This document shows, in pieces, positions 44,403 to 52,854 of a stretch of 64,000 nucleotides of DNA; positions within the stretch are counted from its first letter, which is position 1; each line of letters begins with the position of its first letter. A program made the position numbers and the translations under genes. A model generated the notes under the pieces. The model saw only the letters and a program-made list of their open reading frames with translations. It was not told the DNA's origin and did no database searches. This DNA comes from Paludibacteraceae bacterium (GTDB lineage Bacteria; Bacteroidota; Bacteroidia; Bacteroidales; Paludibacteraceae), in contig JAFYSB010000005.1 in assembly GCA_017546705.1 (NCBI GenBank), positions 26,799 through 90,798 of the forward strand. The letters are read 5' to 3'.

Positions 44403-44927
44403 ATGAAACACGAAGAAGTGCTCGCGGCTATTCGCGATGTAAAGGATTTTCCTGTACCAGGAATTATTTTTAAAGACATTACTACCGTATTGAGTAATCC
44501 AGAGTATTTGAAATGGATGAAAGATGAGATTGTGAATTTGTATCGTGCTTATGGCATCACAAAAGTAGTTGGTATTGAATCAAGGGGATTTATATTAGGT
44601 CCCGCTGTGGCGATGGATTTGGGTGCTGGTTTTGTGCCTGTTCGTAAACCAGGTAAATTGCCAGCTGAGACTATTGAGGTGAGTTATGCCAAGGAGTATG
44701 GCGTAGATACTATTCAGATACACGCAGATGCGTTGTGTGAGGATGATGTTGTGCTTTTGCATGACGACTTGCTGGCTACAGGTGGCTCGATGGCTGCGGC
44801 GTTGGAGTTGGTGAGAAAATTCAATGTAAAGAAGGTGTATATCAACTTTATTATTGAGTTGGACTTCTTGAATGGTCGCAAGGCTATTGGAGATGATGTA
44901 GAGATTAGTAGCTTGCTTAGTTGCTAA
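44403..44927 (+). CDS. apt: Adenine phosphoribosyltransferase
   Basis: 174 residues. Converts adenine and PRPP to AMP (purine salvage). The PRPP loop VLLHDDLLATGGS spans about 116-128; PVRKPGKLP and GIESRGFILG are typical of APT. Length is normal. It is 25 bases upstream of uvrC and probably cotranscribed with it. Confidence 0.96.
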   Translation: MKHEEVLAAIRDVKDFPVPGIIFKDITTVLSNPEYLKWMKDEIVNLYRAYGITKVVGIESRGFILGPAVAMDLGAGFVPVRKPGKLPAETIEVSYAKEYGVDTIQIHADALCEDDVVLLHDDLLATGGSMAAALELVRKFNVKKVYINFIIELDFLNGRKAIGDDVEISSLLSC

Positions 44928-44951
44928 TTTTCTCCGATTTGATCGGAAAAG

Positions 44952-46769
44952 ATGTCTAAAAATCCACATATACAAGAGATACTTCGGCGGTTGCCTGAAG
45001 AGCCGGGGGTGTACCAATACTTCAATGAGGTAGGGGAAGTGATATATGTGGGTAAGGCAAAGAACCTAAAGCGCAGAGTAAGTAGTTATTTTCATAAAGA
45101 GCAGGATAGATACAAGACCAAACTGCTGGTTCAGAGCGTGGCTGATATTAAATATGTGGTGGTAAATAGCGAGCAAGATGCGTTTTTACTCGAAAATAAC
45201 CTGATTAAGCAGTATCAGCCACACTATAACATATTGCTGAAGGACGGAAAGAGTTATCCAAGTATTTGTATTACGAGGGAGGAATATCCTAGGATATTTA
45301 AGACAAGGAAGATTATCAAGGGGGTTGGCGAGTATTTTGGTCCGTATAGTTTTGGTTATACTTTGGACTTGGTTTTGGAGCTAATACATAAGCTCTACCC
45401 TATTCGTACATGCGCTATGCAAATGAATAAAAGTAGCGTTGAAATGGGGAAATATCGTGTGTGCTTGAAGTATCATTTGGGTAATTGCTGCGGTGTATGT
45501 GAGGGGAAAGTTAGTCGGGAGAAGTATTTAGAATATATAGATGCAGCAAGGAAGATTATCCGAGGCGATGCACAAGAGATTGCTAAGCAGATAGAGGCAG
45601 AGATGCTGCAAGCTGCTATGGAAATGCGCTACGAGGAGGCAGGAAGATTGAAAGAAAAGCTCGAATTCATCGAACAATTTACCAGTAAGACTATTATCAC
45701 GAACTCCCACGCAGGCGATGTGGATGTATTCGGATACGATGAAATGGGGCAAAATGTGTATATCAGCATGCTGCATGTGCACAGGGGAAGTATTGTACAG
45801 GGACAGACAATTGAGTACAAGAAGCAGTTGGATGAGAGCCGAGAGGAGGTCTTGGCGATGGGTATTTACGAATTAAGGGAGCAATTGGGAAGTACTACGA
45901 AGGAAGTGATTGTTCCGTTTATTCCGGAGATAATTGATGAAAATCTGCATGTGAATATCGCTTTGGGAGGCGACAAAAAGAAACTGCTGGATCTGGCGAT
46001 GCAGAATGTGCAGCAGTATAAGAAAGACCGAATTAAACAAGATGATAAACTGAATCCTGACCAACGAGCAGCGCGAATATTGGGAGGGTTGCAGAATCTG
46101 TTAGGCTTACCTACCCTACCCATGTGGATTGATAGTTTTGACAACTCGAATACGCAAGGTAGCAATGCGGTCGCAGGTTGTGTGGTGTTTAAGAAGGGAA
46201 AAGCATGCAAGAGTGAGTATAAGAAGTTTGAGATCAAGACTGTGGAAGGTCCCGATGACTACGCGAGTATGAGGGAGGTTGTGAGGAGAAGATATACAAG
46301 ATTGATGGAAGAAGGTAGTCCCCTACCCGACTTGATTATTGCCGATGGCGGACTAGGACAGATGGGGGCTATTCGTGAGGTAGTGGAAGGTGAGTTGGGT
46401 TTGCAGATTCCGATAGCTGGATTGAAGAAAGACAACAAGCATAGAACGAATACCCTACTCTATGGCGACCCAGTTCAGGAGTTTGGCATGAAAGTGACGG
46501 ACGAGATCTTCCGTCTGATGGTGGAGATACAAGATGAGGTGCATAGATTTGCTATCAGTTACCATAAAAAGAAGCGAAGTAAGGCTCAAACAAAGAGCGA
46601 ACTCGATGATATTCAGGGAGTTGGAGCAGTTACGAAGCAAAAGATACTGCAACGCTTTGGCTCCGTGGCGCGTGCTAGAAGCGCCAAATTGAAAGAATGG
46701 ATAGATTTGCTCGGAACTCGCTCAGGGACAAAGCTTTACGAGCATTTTAATGGCAAAATAACGCTCTGA
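44952..46769 (+). CDS. uvrC: Excinuclease ABC subunit C
   Basis: 605 residues. Makes both incisions in nucleotide excision repair. GIY-YIG nuclease at about 17-95 (GVYQYFNEVGEVIYVGKAKN), UVR motif at about 205-240 (EMRYEEAGRLKEKLEFI), RNase-H-like nuclease (WIDSFDNSNTQGSNAVAGCV) and C-terminal helix-hairpin-helix (LDDIQGVGAVTKQKILQRFG). All domains are intact. Confidence 0.97.
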   Translation: MSKNPHIQEILRRLPEEPGVYQYFNEVGEVIYVGKAKNLKRRVSSYFHKEQDRYKTKLLVQSVADIKYVVVNSEQDAFLLENNLIKQYQPHYNILLKDGKSYPSICITREEYPRIFKTRKIIKGVGEYFGPYSFGYTLDLVLELIHKLYPIRTCAMQMNKSSVEMGKYRVCLKYHLGNCCGVCEGKVSREKYLEYIDAARKIIRGDAQEIAKQIEAEMLQAAMEMRYEEAGRLKEKLEFIEQFTSKTIITNSHAGDVDVFGYDEMGQNVYISMLHVHRGSIVQGQTIEYKKQLDESREEVLAMGIYELREQLGSTTKEVIVPFIPEIIDENLHVNIALGGDKKKLLDLAMQNVQQYKKDRIKQDDKLNPDQRAARILGGLQNLLGLPTLPMWIDSFDNSNTQGSNAVAGCVVFKKGKACKSEYKKFEIKTVEGPDDYASMREVVRRRYTRLMEEGSPLPDLIIADGGLGQMGAIREVVEGELGLQIPIAGLKKDNKHRTNTLLYGDPVQEFGMKVTDEIFRLMVEIQDEVHRFAISYHKKKRSKAQTKSELDDIQGVGAVTKQKILQRFGSVARARSAKLKEWIDLLGTRSGTKLYEHFNGKITL

Positions 46770-46784
46770 GAATTGAATATTTTT

Positions 46785-46805
46785 GAGGAACGTGGAACAA
46801 GACAC
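46785..46805. repeat. Heptad repeat after uvrC
   Basis: GAGGAAC, GTGGAAC and AAGACAC. The surrounding ATTTTTGAGGA...GGAA phrase recurs at 48288 with changes, so similar words flank the ECF sigma unit on both sides. AAGGAAC twice at 47948-47961 is a related pair. Confidence 0.5.
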
Positions 46806-46870
46806 AGGCAAAATGATGTGTTTTGGAAGAAAAAATAACAGTCGTTTGTAATATTTTCTTTTTCTCATTT

Positions 46871-46881
46871 GTCTAATGGGT
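46871..46881 (+). promoter_or_regulatory. Shared ECF-unit motif GTCTAATGGGT, copy 1
   Basis: The 11-mer lies 58 bases before the DUF6249-like gene. An identical 11-mer faces the other ECF sigma gene at 53484-53494 (minus). A GTCGC-AAAGAA-GCGAC hairpin follows at 46885-46900. It may be an ECF-dependent promoter element or operator. Confidence 0.45.
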
Positions 46882-46938
46882 GTAGTCGCAAAGAAGCGAC
46901 AGAAAACGATTTGTTAAACTTATTAAATTTTTAGTATT

Positions 46939-47400
46939 ATGTACGCAGCTATTATTGATGAATTAGTGCCCCTATTTGGAATGTTGTTACTTTTTGGTGG
47001 AATACCTGCCATTATTTTGACGGGTGTGATTATGTATCTCAAAAACCGCCGTCACAAAGTGGAGGAGCATAGTAAACTTATCTCTCAGATGATTGAGAAG
47101 AGCGAAAGCGCAAACATTGACTTCAAAGCAATGGCTGAGATGTTGAATGAGACGGACAGCAAAAAGAAGACCACCAAGATGGCAGTGTTGAAACACTTGG
47201 AGTATGGTGCACTTTGCTCGTTGGTAGGATTGTTTGTACTCCTTTATGGCTTGTTCATCAACCCAATTAACAAGGCTGTAATCATCGGAGGTTTGCTCCT
47301 GACTATTGGTGTGGCATTCTTGGTGATGTTCTTTGTGTCAAAGAATTATCTCAAGAAAGAAATTGAGAGAGAAGAAAAAGCACTTGCTGAAAAAGAGTAA
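46939..47400 (+). CDS. Small inner-membrane protein, DUF6249-like, of an ECF sigma unit
   Basis: 153 residues. One N-terminal helix (about 10-33), a cytoplasmic charged/coiled segment (38-83, KKKTTKMAV), then two membrane helices (about 90-133) and a charged tail (KKEIEREEKALAEKE). Similar proteins often accompany ECF sigma genes in Bacteroidota. It may influence sigma activity, but there is no ZAS or FecR motif, so this is inference from the sigma gene 54 bases downstream. Confidence 0.72.
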   Translation: MYAAIIDELVPLFGMLLLFGGIPAIILTGVIMYLKNRRHKVEEHSKLISQMIEKSESANIDFKAMAEMLNETDSKKKTTKMAVLKHLEYGALCSLVGLFVLLYGLFINPINKAVIIGGLLLTIGVAFLVMFFVSKNYLKKEIEREEKALAEKE

Positions 47401-47454
47401 ACTGCGTTTATCTGTCTGACTTATTTTTCAAAATCACTTGTTTTTCATCAATTT

Positions 47455-47949
47455 ATGGATAAGCAGCAGTTTATTTCCGCCATTGGCGGCTTGCAGGAAT
47501 CCCTTCGGCGGTTCCTGCTTGTGCTGACTCATGGCGATGAAGAACTGGCAAATGATCTTGCACAAGAAGCCATACTGAAGGCATATTTGCATTGTGCTAC
47601 CTTTGAGCACAAATCGGCTTTGCAGACATGGGTATTTCGGATTGCCTACAATGAATACCTTAACGAACAGAATAAATACTGGAATACCCATCGCGTGGCA
47701 GTAGAGAACTATGAGAGTGTTGATACGGAAGTAGCGAGTGAGCAGACTGATTTAGCTTTTCGCTATGAGCCACTGTATCAAGCGATTGACCAATTGCCGA
47801 AACAAGAGAAGGTTGTGGTGATACTGTATTATTTGGAGGAAAAGAGTATTCGAGAGATTAGCAGGATAACCGAAATATCAGAAGGCAATATAGCGGTGAT
47901 ATTGTTTCGAGCCAGAAAGAAGCTGAAGGCAATTTTGAGTCAAGAATAA
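47455..47949 (+). CDS. ECF-type RNA polymerase sigma factor
   Basis: 164 residues. Region 2 (about 18-85): DEELANDLAQEAILKAYLHC and FRIAYNEYLNEQN. Region 4 (about 105-162): LPKQEKVVVILYYLEEKSIR, then EISRITEISEGNIAVILFRARKKL. No region 1.1 or 3. It is expected to direct polymerase to a small regulon, possibly through the GTCTAATGGGT sites. The stop overlaps an AAGGAAC heptad pair, 22 bases before the next gene. Confidence 0.9.
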   Translation: MDKQQFISAIGGLQESLRRFLLVLTHGDEELANDLAQEAILKAYLHCATFEHKSALQTWVFRIAYNEYLNEQNKYWNTHRVAVENYESVDTEVASEQTDLAFRYEPLYQAIDQLPKQEKVVVILYYLEEKSIREISRITEISEGNIAVILFRARKKLKAILSQE

Positions 47950-47971
47950 GGAACAAGGAACTAAGACGAAT

Positions 47972-48262
47972 ATGATAACCAATACTAAAATAAAAAAGCG
48001 TTTGCGGGCGAATGCTCCGCAAGTAAAAGATAATGAGGCGTTTATGGCGGATACGATTCGTCAGATTAATCTCATGCCATCGCCCAGTAGCGAGTTGCAA
48101 AAGAGTTTGCGTAGATATACGATGTTAGAGCGGTTGGCCATGCGGATGGATGCAGTTCGTTGGTTGCTGGTTGGTGGAACAGGAAGTGTGGCTGTTGGAT
48201 ATACGGTTTTTAGCCATTTAGAGGCGATTCTAACGGCTATTTCGGCTTGGATAGTGGTGTAA
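47972..48262 (+). CDS. Small C-tail-anchored protein downstream of the sigma gene
   Basis: 96 residues. A basic, soluble N-terminus (about 1-70, ITNTKIKKRLRANAPQVKDN) and one or two hydrophobic stretches (about 64-96: WLLVGGTGSVAVGYTVFS, AILTAISAWIVV). I do not recognise the family. The position directly after the sigma gene suggests an anti-sigma-like partner, but no known anti-sigma motif is visible. Confidence 0.65.
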   Translation: MITNTKIKKRLRANAPQVKDNEAFMADTIRQINLMPSPSSELQKSLRRYTMLERLAMRMDAVRWLLVGGTGSVAVGYTVFSHLEAILTAISAWIVV

Positions 48263-48320
48263 AGTACTATATATAAATTTATTGTGATATTTTTGAGGAG
48301 TGCGGAAGAAGCCAATAAAA

Positions 48321-48344
48321 AATAGGGGATAAAACCCCTATTTT
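48321..48344. terminator. Bidirectional terminator
   Basis: AATAGGGG (48321-48328), loop ATAAAA, CCCCTATT (48335-48342). T-runs exist on both sides, serving the sigma unit (plus) and the lipocalin-like gene (minus). Confidence 0.75.
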
Positions 48345-48402
48345 ATTAACAATAAAGCAATCTAATATAAAAATACTTTCTTGTTAAGAATATGTTGTTT
48401 TG

Positions 48403-48819
48403 TTATTCGCTGAGACGTTTGAAAGTTAAAATCACCGTAATATCAATATCACCAACCTTGGTTTCTTCAACATAACTTGCAGAAAGTATCAAATTCTCCG
48501 ATGTAAGAGTATCAACCTTGAAGTGATCTGTTTCGTACAATGCAGCATAAGAGGTAGTTAACGTGTTATTAAATATTGTATAGTCATAGGTTTTATCACC
48601 TATTGTCAGTATATTTAACTCGTCAAATTTCCATGTTTGTCCTTTGTACGAATCAAGGTCTTCACCACCTCCATCATACTTCAAAATTGCTTCCATACAC
48701 TCCCATGTGCCAGCAATTGTTGGCTCTGGAGTTTGTTCAGGATTTTCCTCACAAGAAGTAAACAACATTGGCACAATAGCTATTAGCATCATTGCAACTA
48801 AAAATTTGATTTTTTTCAT
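48403..48819 (-). CDS. Lipocalin-like lipoprotein
   Basis: 138 residues. Lipobox with the cysteine at about 23 (LFTSCEEN), a proline-rich linker (PEQTPEPT), then the lipocalin-like opening IAGTWECMEAILKYDG and an eight-strand pattern (WKFDELNILTIGDKTYDYTI). Small lipocalin-like lipoproteins are common in Bacteroidota; the ligand is unknown. Promoter at 48876-48906. Confidence 0.8.
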   Translation of the reverse strand: MKKIKFLVAMMLIAIVPMLFTSCEENPEQTPEPTIAGTWECMEAILKYDGGGEDLDSYKGQTWKFDELNILTIGDKTYDYTIFNNTLTTSYAALYETDHFKVDTLTSENLILSASYVEETKVGDIDITVILTFKRLSE

Positions 48820-48875
48820 AACTTTATATTTTAAATACTTTTAATTAGAACTTCATTATTCTCCAATTATCTTTG

Positions 48876-48906
48876 CAAAGATACAATATTTGTTTTATTT
48901 GACCAA
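48876..48906 (-). promoter_or_regulatory. Lipocalin-like gene promoter
   Basis: Minus-strand TATCTTTG (48883-48876) with TTG (48906-48904) 20 bases upstream. Confidence 0.72.
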
Positions 48907-48950
48907 ATTTTTCGCTTCATTTTTTACAATTTTACGAAAAATGTATTTTT

Positions 48951-48982
48951 TTTGTTTGTCTCAAAAAAAAGTAGTATCTTTG
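48951..48982 (+). promoter_or_regulatory. GT2 gene promoter
   Basis: TTTG 48951-48954, 20 bases, TATCTTTG 48975-48982; the ATG is 27 bases further on. Confidence 0.72.
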
Positions 48983-49009
48983 CAAACAATTTTGTTTTAA
49001 TTACAAATC

Positions 49010-49816
49010 ATGCTGAACGTATCATTTGTTCTATATCAACCTAATTGGAAGCAAGTCGCTGATTTAACAGAAGTTATATTGCAACTTGATAAGGTAAACC
49101 ATGTATATTGGATAGACAATTCTCCGCTAGAACAATACCAATTACCGCTTCAATCCTCCAAAATCACATACCACCATAATGCTGATAACCTGGGTTATGG
49201 TACAGCTCACAATATTGCAATACGAGAATCAATTTATGATGATGTCCCATATCATTTGGTTGTTAATTCGGATATAGTTTTGACTGCTGAAGCATTAGAA
49301 ACAATGTTAACCTTCATGATTCAACATTCTGAAGTAGGCAGTTTAATGCCTAAAGTTGTTTATCCAAATGGCCAATTACAATATCTATGCAAGTTATTAC
49401 CCACTCCTATTGATGTGTTTGGAAGACGTTTTCTGCCGAAAAGGTTGATCAATCGTCGCAATCAAACATACGAAATGCGTGCTTCTGGCTATGACAAACT
49501 AATGAATGTTCCGTATCTCAGCGGTTGTTTTATGCTATTACGCACAAAGGCCGTGCAACAAGCAAAACTTTTTGATGAGCGTTTCTTCATGTACCCAGAG
49601 GATATGGATCTTACTCGTCGCATACACAGAAATTATCTTACCATCTATTTCCCGCACGCAACAATCATTCACAACCATGAGAAAGCTTCTTATAAGTCGC
49701 TGAAGATGTTATGGATACACGCAGTGAACATGTGTAAATATTTCAACAAATGGGGCTGGTTCTGCGATAAAGAGCGCGATTTGTTTAACGAAACTGCCAT
49801 CAAGGAATATTTATAA
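49010..49816 (+). CDS. Family 2 glycosyltransferase (rhamnosyltransferase-like)
   Basis: 268 residues. GT-A fold: an N-terminal beta strand with VYWIDNSP, then VVNSDIVLTAEALETM carrying the DxD-like SD, and MYPEDMDLTRRIHRN, typical of WbbL/rhamnosyltransferase-type GT2 enzymes. It transfers a sugar from a nucleotide donor to a surface polysaccharide. The donor could be the dTDP-sugar made via RfbB, but the genes are 43 kb apart. Monocistronic, with a terminator at 49889. Confidence 0.88.
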   Translation: MLNVSFVLYQPNWKQVADLTEVILQLDKVNHVYWIDNSPLEQYQLPLQSSKITYHHNADNLGYGTAHNIAIRESIYDDVPYHLVVNSDIVLTAEALETMLTFMIQHSEVGSLMPKVVYPNGQLQYLCKLLPTPIDVFGRRFLPKRLINRRNQTYEMRASGYDKLMNVPYLSGCFMLLRTKAVQQAKLFDERFFMYPEDMDLTRRIHRNYLTIYFPHATIIHNHEKASYKSLKMLWIHAVNMCKYFNKWGWFCDKERDLFNETAIKEYL

Positions 49817-49888
49817 CTCCTAAATTAGACCAATAGAAAATATACTATTAGTTAATCGTCGTTTGGTAATAATATACTACGCACAAAA

Positions 49889-49910
49889 GGGGCTACCACT
49901 TGGTAGCCCC
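49889..49910. terminator. rpsT/GT2 terminator
   Basis: A perfect 10-bp stem GGGGCTACCA/TGGTAGCCCC with a 2-base loop. TTTTG follows in the rpsT direction. Confidence 0.85.
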
Positions 49911-49936
49911 ACTATATTGTGGTTAATCAAATGCGC

Positions 49937-50188
49937 TTAAAGAGCGTTAGTGTGCAAAGCCAAGCTTGATTTCAAGTTTGCAGCTTTGTTGCGGTGGATG
50001 ATGTTGCGTTTAGCCAACTTATCCAACATTGAGCTTACCTTTGGAAGGAGAGCCTCTGCTGCAGCCTTGTCAGTTGTAGCACGCAAAACGCGAACTGCGT
50101 TGCGAGTTGTCTTTGCATAATAATGGTTGTGAGCCTTACGGGTAGCCGTTTGGCGAATGCGCTTCAAAGATGATTTATGATTTGCCAT
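49937..50188 (-). CDS. rpsT: 30S ribosomal protein S20
   Basis: 83 residues, basic and helical: [20 protein letters not shown], then [20 protein letters not shown] and [18 protein letters not shown] primary 16S rRNA binder of the small subunit. It lies 46 bases downstream of tRNA-Glu on the same strand and likely shares its promoter. Confidence 0.96.
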   Translation of the reverse strand: MANHKSSLKRIRQTATRKAHNHYYAKTTRNAVRVLRATTDKAAAEALLPKVSSMLDKLAKRNIIHRNKAANLKSSLALHTNAL

Positions 50189-50234
50189 CTCTTAAATGTA
50201 ATGTAATTTAGTTTGTTATACTTGTCGTTATCTG

Positions 50235-50306
50235 TAGTGCCACGGGGAATCGAACCCCGCTTTAGAGAATGAAAATCTCTTGTCCTAACCGATAGACGAT
50301 GGCACC
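50235..50306 (-). tRNA. tRNA-Glu (TTC)
   Basis: A 72-base cloverleaf on the minus strand: acceptor GGTGCCA/TGGCACT (G-U closing pair), D stem GTCT/GGAC with a G-U pair, anticodon stem AGAGA/TCTCT with loop TTTTCAT (anticodon TTC), T stem CGGGG/CCCCG with loop TTCGATT, discriminator A. CCA is not encoded. Confidence 0.95.
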
Positions 50307-50336
50307 ATTTTCTCCTTTATGGGCGAAAATCGGCTG

Positions 50337-50367
50337 CAAAGGTACTACCTTTTTTTGAATTGTGCAA
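50337..50367 (-). promoter_or_regulatory. tRNA-Glu/rpsT promoter
   Basis: Minus-strand TACCTTTG (50344-50337) with TTG (50367-50365) exactly 20 bases upstream. Confidence 0.75.
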
Positions 50368-50404
50368 ATATTTTGCAAGAAAAAGCATATTTTTTCAAAA
50401 AAAA

Positions 50405-50435
50405 TTGCATATTTCCGCAGAAAGCAGTACCTTTG
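50405..50435 (+). promoter_or_regulatory. Promoter of the 50460 outer-membrane protein
   Basis: TTG 50405-50407, 20 bases, TACCTTTG 50428-50435; the ATG is at 50460. Confidence 0.75.
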
Positions 50436-50459
50436 TAGCCGAAAAAGATAACAAAGAAT

Positions 50460-51233
50460 ATGAAAAAACGCATTTTTTACATATTTTTACTATTTGCAAT
50501 AATACCCACTATTGCTATAGCTCAAGAGGACAGAAATTCTTTACCTGATTTGCAGACTGCAAATGCAGATTTTTTTGATCCAACTCGCAAAGACAAACCA
50601 GAACAAGTGTACAAGTTCTCTGCTCCATGGCGATTTGAAGTCGGCTATGCCCAGTTGAATCATCGCACGCAGGATACCTCTGCTATCTATTTACATGGTT
50701 TGCGTATTGGTGCGACGGTAGATTTTGTTCTTCCATACAATTTTAGTTTGCAAACAGGTGCATTGGCCACATTCACTTACGGCAGAAACAACCAACATTG
50801 GCCTTCAATGACTGAAGAGAGTGCGCAATATAACATCATGCAGCACGATGTGCTTCAACTCCAACTTTCCATCCCCGTGCGCGCGTACTACAATATTACA
50901 TTATGGAAACAACTACGCATGTTTTTCTACGCAGGTCCGCAGTTGCAAATAGGCTTGACCAACTACGATGCGATTACCAACAAGACCTCTGAGCAGACTT
51001 CACAATGGCTTGAACAACAGGGATTTCCTGTAAAATCATACGAGCGTTATATGGCCCATGAGCTCTACCGTACCAATATCCAGTTTGGATTAGGTGGTGG
51101 TATTGAATGGGATAGATATCGTTTGCAAGCTGGTTATGATTTCGGATTAAACAATATTCTTCGCACACCTATTCTCCCTAAACAAAAAATGCATGAATGG
51201 GGATGGATGTGCACGTTCTCATACCAATTATAA
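50460..51233 (+). CDS. Outer-membrane beta-barrel protein, PorT-like fold
   Basis: 257 residues. A signal peptide (MKKRIFYIFLLFAIIPTIAI) is followed by a short acidic linker and barrel strands: WRFEVGYAQLNHR, LRIGATVDFVLPYNFSLQTG, MFFYAGPQLQIGLTNYDA, YRLQAGYDFGLNNILRTP and a final aromatic strand. Resembles the protein at 14522-15223. The role is unknown. Terminator at 51268-51300. Confidence 0.76.
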   Translation: MKKRIFYIFLLFAIIPTIAIAQEDRNSLPDLQTANADFFDPTRKDKPEQVYKFSAPWRFEVGYAQLNHRTQDTSAIYLHGLRIGATVDFVLPYNFSLQTGALATFTYGRNNQHWPSMTEESAQYNIMQHDVLQLQLSIPVRAYYNITLWKQLRMFFYAGPQLQIGLTNYDAITNKTSEQTSQWLEQQGFPVKSYERYMAHELYRTNIQFGLGGGIEWDRYRLQAGYDFGLNNILRTPILPKQKMHEWGWMCTFSYQL

Positions 51234-51267
51234 CGGTATAAAGACAACTTAAATATTACAGTACATG

Positions 51268-51300
51268 CGCATGCCCAAATCAAAGGCATGCGTTATTTTT
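51268..51300 (+). terminator. Terminator of the 50460 gene
   Basis: CGCATGCC (51268-51275) pairs with GGCATGCG (51285-51292), followed by TTATTTTT. The T-run overlaps the stop of the convergent lipoprotein gene. Confidence 0.85.
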
Positions 51301-52099
51301 GTTCATAGCGGGCGATTTGAGCTGTAGCCACGCGTTGCATTTGTTCCAAACGATTGATATCTTTCATCAGCCAGCCCAATTGGTAGGTATCCGAAAGCGC
51401 CTCTTTTTCTTGTTCGTTGAGATAGTACACCCAATTATGCGTAGGTTTATCGCCTTTACCTTCCACTCGGATACGAGCATCATGATGAGCGCTAATAAAA
51501 TTGAGCAAAGAGAGTGCGCTTTCATCTTCTAAAGTCATAACTTCGTGATGAGCGCCGTCTTGAAAATGGTGATTATGTCCTTGATATACAGATTCTTCGC
51601 CACCAGCACTAAGAACAACAGATTGCTGATTCATTTGCGTATTGCCGTAGTAATAACTCTTCACGAACGTTTGACGATCATCTTGGACGTAAGCTTGGAG
51701 AAAATTACGGGAGGTATTGCTGCCTGTGCTGAGTAGGCGATGGACATACTTGCCGTGATCTTCATATTTGGCATTCTTCTCATATTTAAAGCGTTTGATA
51801 AGTCCATCCACTTGTTCTAATAATGGAGGCAAGAGGGTGTCGGTGTATGCCAATGTGCGTTGTGCTTCGAGATATGTAATACTATCTTCCAATGCCTTAG
51901 CAAGACGGCGTTGTCCAACTTGTTTGGGATAAGTAACATGCAAAGAATCCAGCACAATACGTGCTTGTCGCCATTGCCCACTATCTACGAGTGTTTGTGC
52001 ATCAGAAACTAGGATTGCTGCACGTTGTTCTTCCGAAGGTTGGCAAGCGATGAGGGTAGTTGCGCAGAGCACGCAAATAAAAATGTGTTGCTTTTTCAT
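51293..52099 (-). CDS. Conserved lipoprotein of unknown function
   Basis: 268 residues. Lipobox with the cysteine at about 19 (TTLIACQPS). The N-terminal third has a TPR-like helix pair (AQTLVDSGQWRQARIVLDSL); the rest is mixed, with HNHHFQDGAHHE at about 175-186. I do not recognise a domain. Predicted to sit in the periplasmic or outer-membrane leaflet. Promoter at 52125-52155. Confidence 0.72.
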   Translation of the reverse strand: MKKQHIFICVLCATTLIACQPSEEQRAAILVSDAQTLVDSGQWRQARIVLDSLHVTYPKQVGQRRLAKALEDSITYLEAQRTLAYTDTLLPPLLEQVDGLIKRFKYEKNAKYEDHGKYVHRLLSTGSNTSRNFLQAYVQDDRQTFVKSYYYGNTQMNQQSVVLSAGGEESVYQGHNHHFQDGAHHEVMTLEDESALSLLNFISAHHDARIRVEGKGDKPTHNWVYYLNEQEKEALSDTYQLGWLMKDINRLEQMQRVATAQIARYEQK

Positions 52100-52124
52100 A
52101 TGTGTTTACCTATTTATTAGCGTG

Positions 52125-52155
52125 CAAAAGTACAAAAAAAAACGCACTTCTGCAA
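52125..52155 (-). promoter_or_regulatory. Promoter of the 51293 lipoprotein
   Basis: Minus-strand TACTTTTG (52132-52125) with TTG (52155-52153) 20 bases upstream. Confidence 0.7.
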
Positions 52156-52177
52156 GAGAAATGCGTTTTTTCTATTG

Positions 52178-52219
52178 TTTTCACCTTTCCGTTTTCAGTT
52201 TTCACTTTTCTGTTTCCTC
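52178..52219. repeat. Heptad repeat at the 52202 gene end
   Basis: Six 7-base units: TTTTCAC, CTTTCCG, TTTTCAG, TTTTCAC, TTTTCTG and TTTCCTC. The array runs through the stop codon and into the last codons of the membrane-protein gene, whose C-terminus is E/K-rich. Confidence 0.75.
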
Positions 52220-52822
52220 TTTTTCCTCGTCTAATTCGGACATTTCTTCAATTTGTTCCAGTTCCTTCTCCCATCTATTTCTATAAAAACTCTTACCCCG
52301 TGACCTACGAACTATACCGATAATAAATATAGTTAACAAACATACAATAGACATACAAACTCCTACCCAATCCACTTTTCCGCCATGGAACGTTGAAGGT
52401 GTAAAATCAAAAACAAGTCCCAATATCATTAATAAAATCCATAGCTTATGCCCTTGACCATTTATATATGCATGTGATCGCTTCATTTGTTTTGCTACGT
52501 CCAATAATTGACCAGAACGAATATCTTTCATCTTAATCATAAAAACGGGTGTTATTACGCATACAAGCGCTAAGACAGACGCGATAGTCAGATAACCTAT
52601 TTGCCACCAATCCGCATCTATCTCTGGCACACAAAGTTTCAGCGTCCATATAAGAACAATCGTACTACCCAAGAAGATCAGCAAAACCCATGAGCCTATT
52701 ACATCTTTTCTTTGTTTTGTCGTCAACACATCTCGCATAAGTCTTTCATTGACAATCTCCTGCTTATTCAATTTCTCTTTCAGCGCAGCCATTTGCTCGC
52801 GCATTTCTTGCAATTCATCCAT
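52202..52822 (-). CDS. Membrane protein paired with an ECF sigma factor
   Basis: 206 residues. An N-terminal coiled coil (1-38: MDELQEMREQMAALKEKLNK), four membrane helices (about 43-61, 72-94, 125-140, 150-168) and an acidic tail (ELDEEKEETEK). The family is unknown to me. It follows the sigma gene by 26 bases on the same strand, so it may sense or regulate the sigma factor. The acidic tail is encoded partly by the heptad repeat. Confidence 0.72.
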   Translation of the reverse strand: MDELQEMREQMAALKEKLNKQEIVNERLMRDVLTTKQRKDVIGSWVLLIFLGSTIVLIWTLKLCVPEIDADWWQIGYLTIASVLALVCVITPVFMIKMKDIRSGQLLDVAKQMKRSHAYINGQGHKLWILLMILGLVFDFTPSTFHGGKVDWVGVCMSIVCLLTIFIIGIVRRSRGKSFYRNRWEKELEQIEEMSELDEEKEETEK

Positions 52823-52833
52823 AATATTTATTC

Positions 52834-52854
52834 GTTAAAGGTTAATGGTTACTG
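52834..52854. repeat. Heptad repeat between sigma gene and membrane-protein gene
   Basis: GTTAAAG, GTTAATG and GTTACTG; the last unit contains the sigma gene's stop codon (minus strand). Confidence 0.65.
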
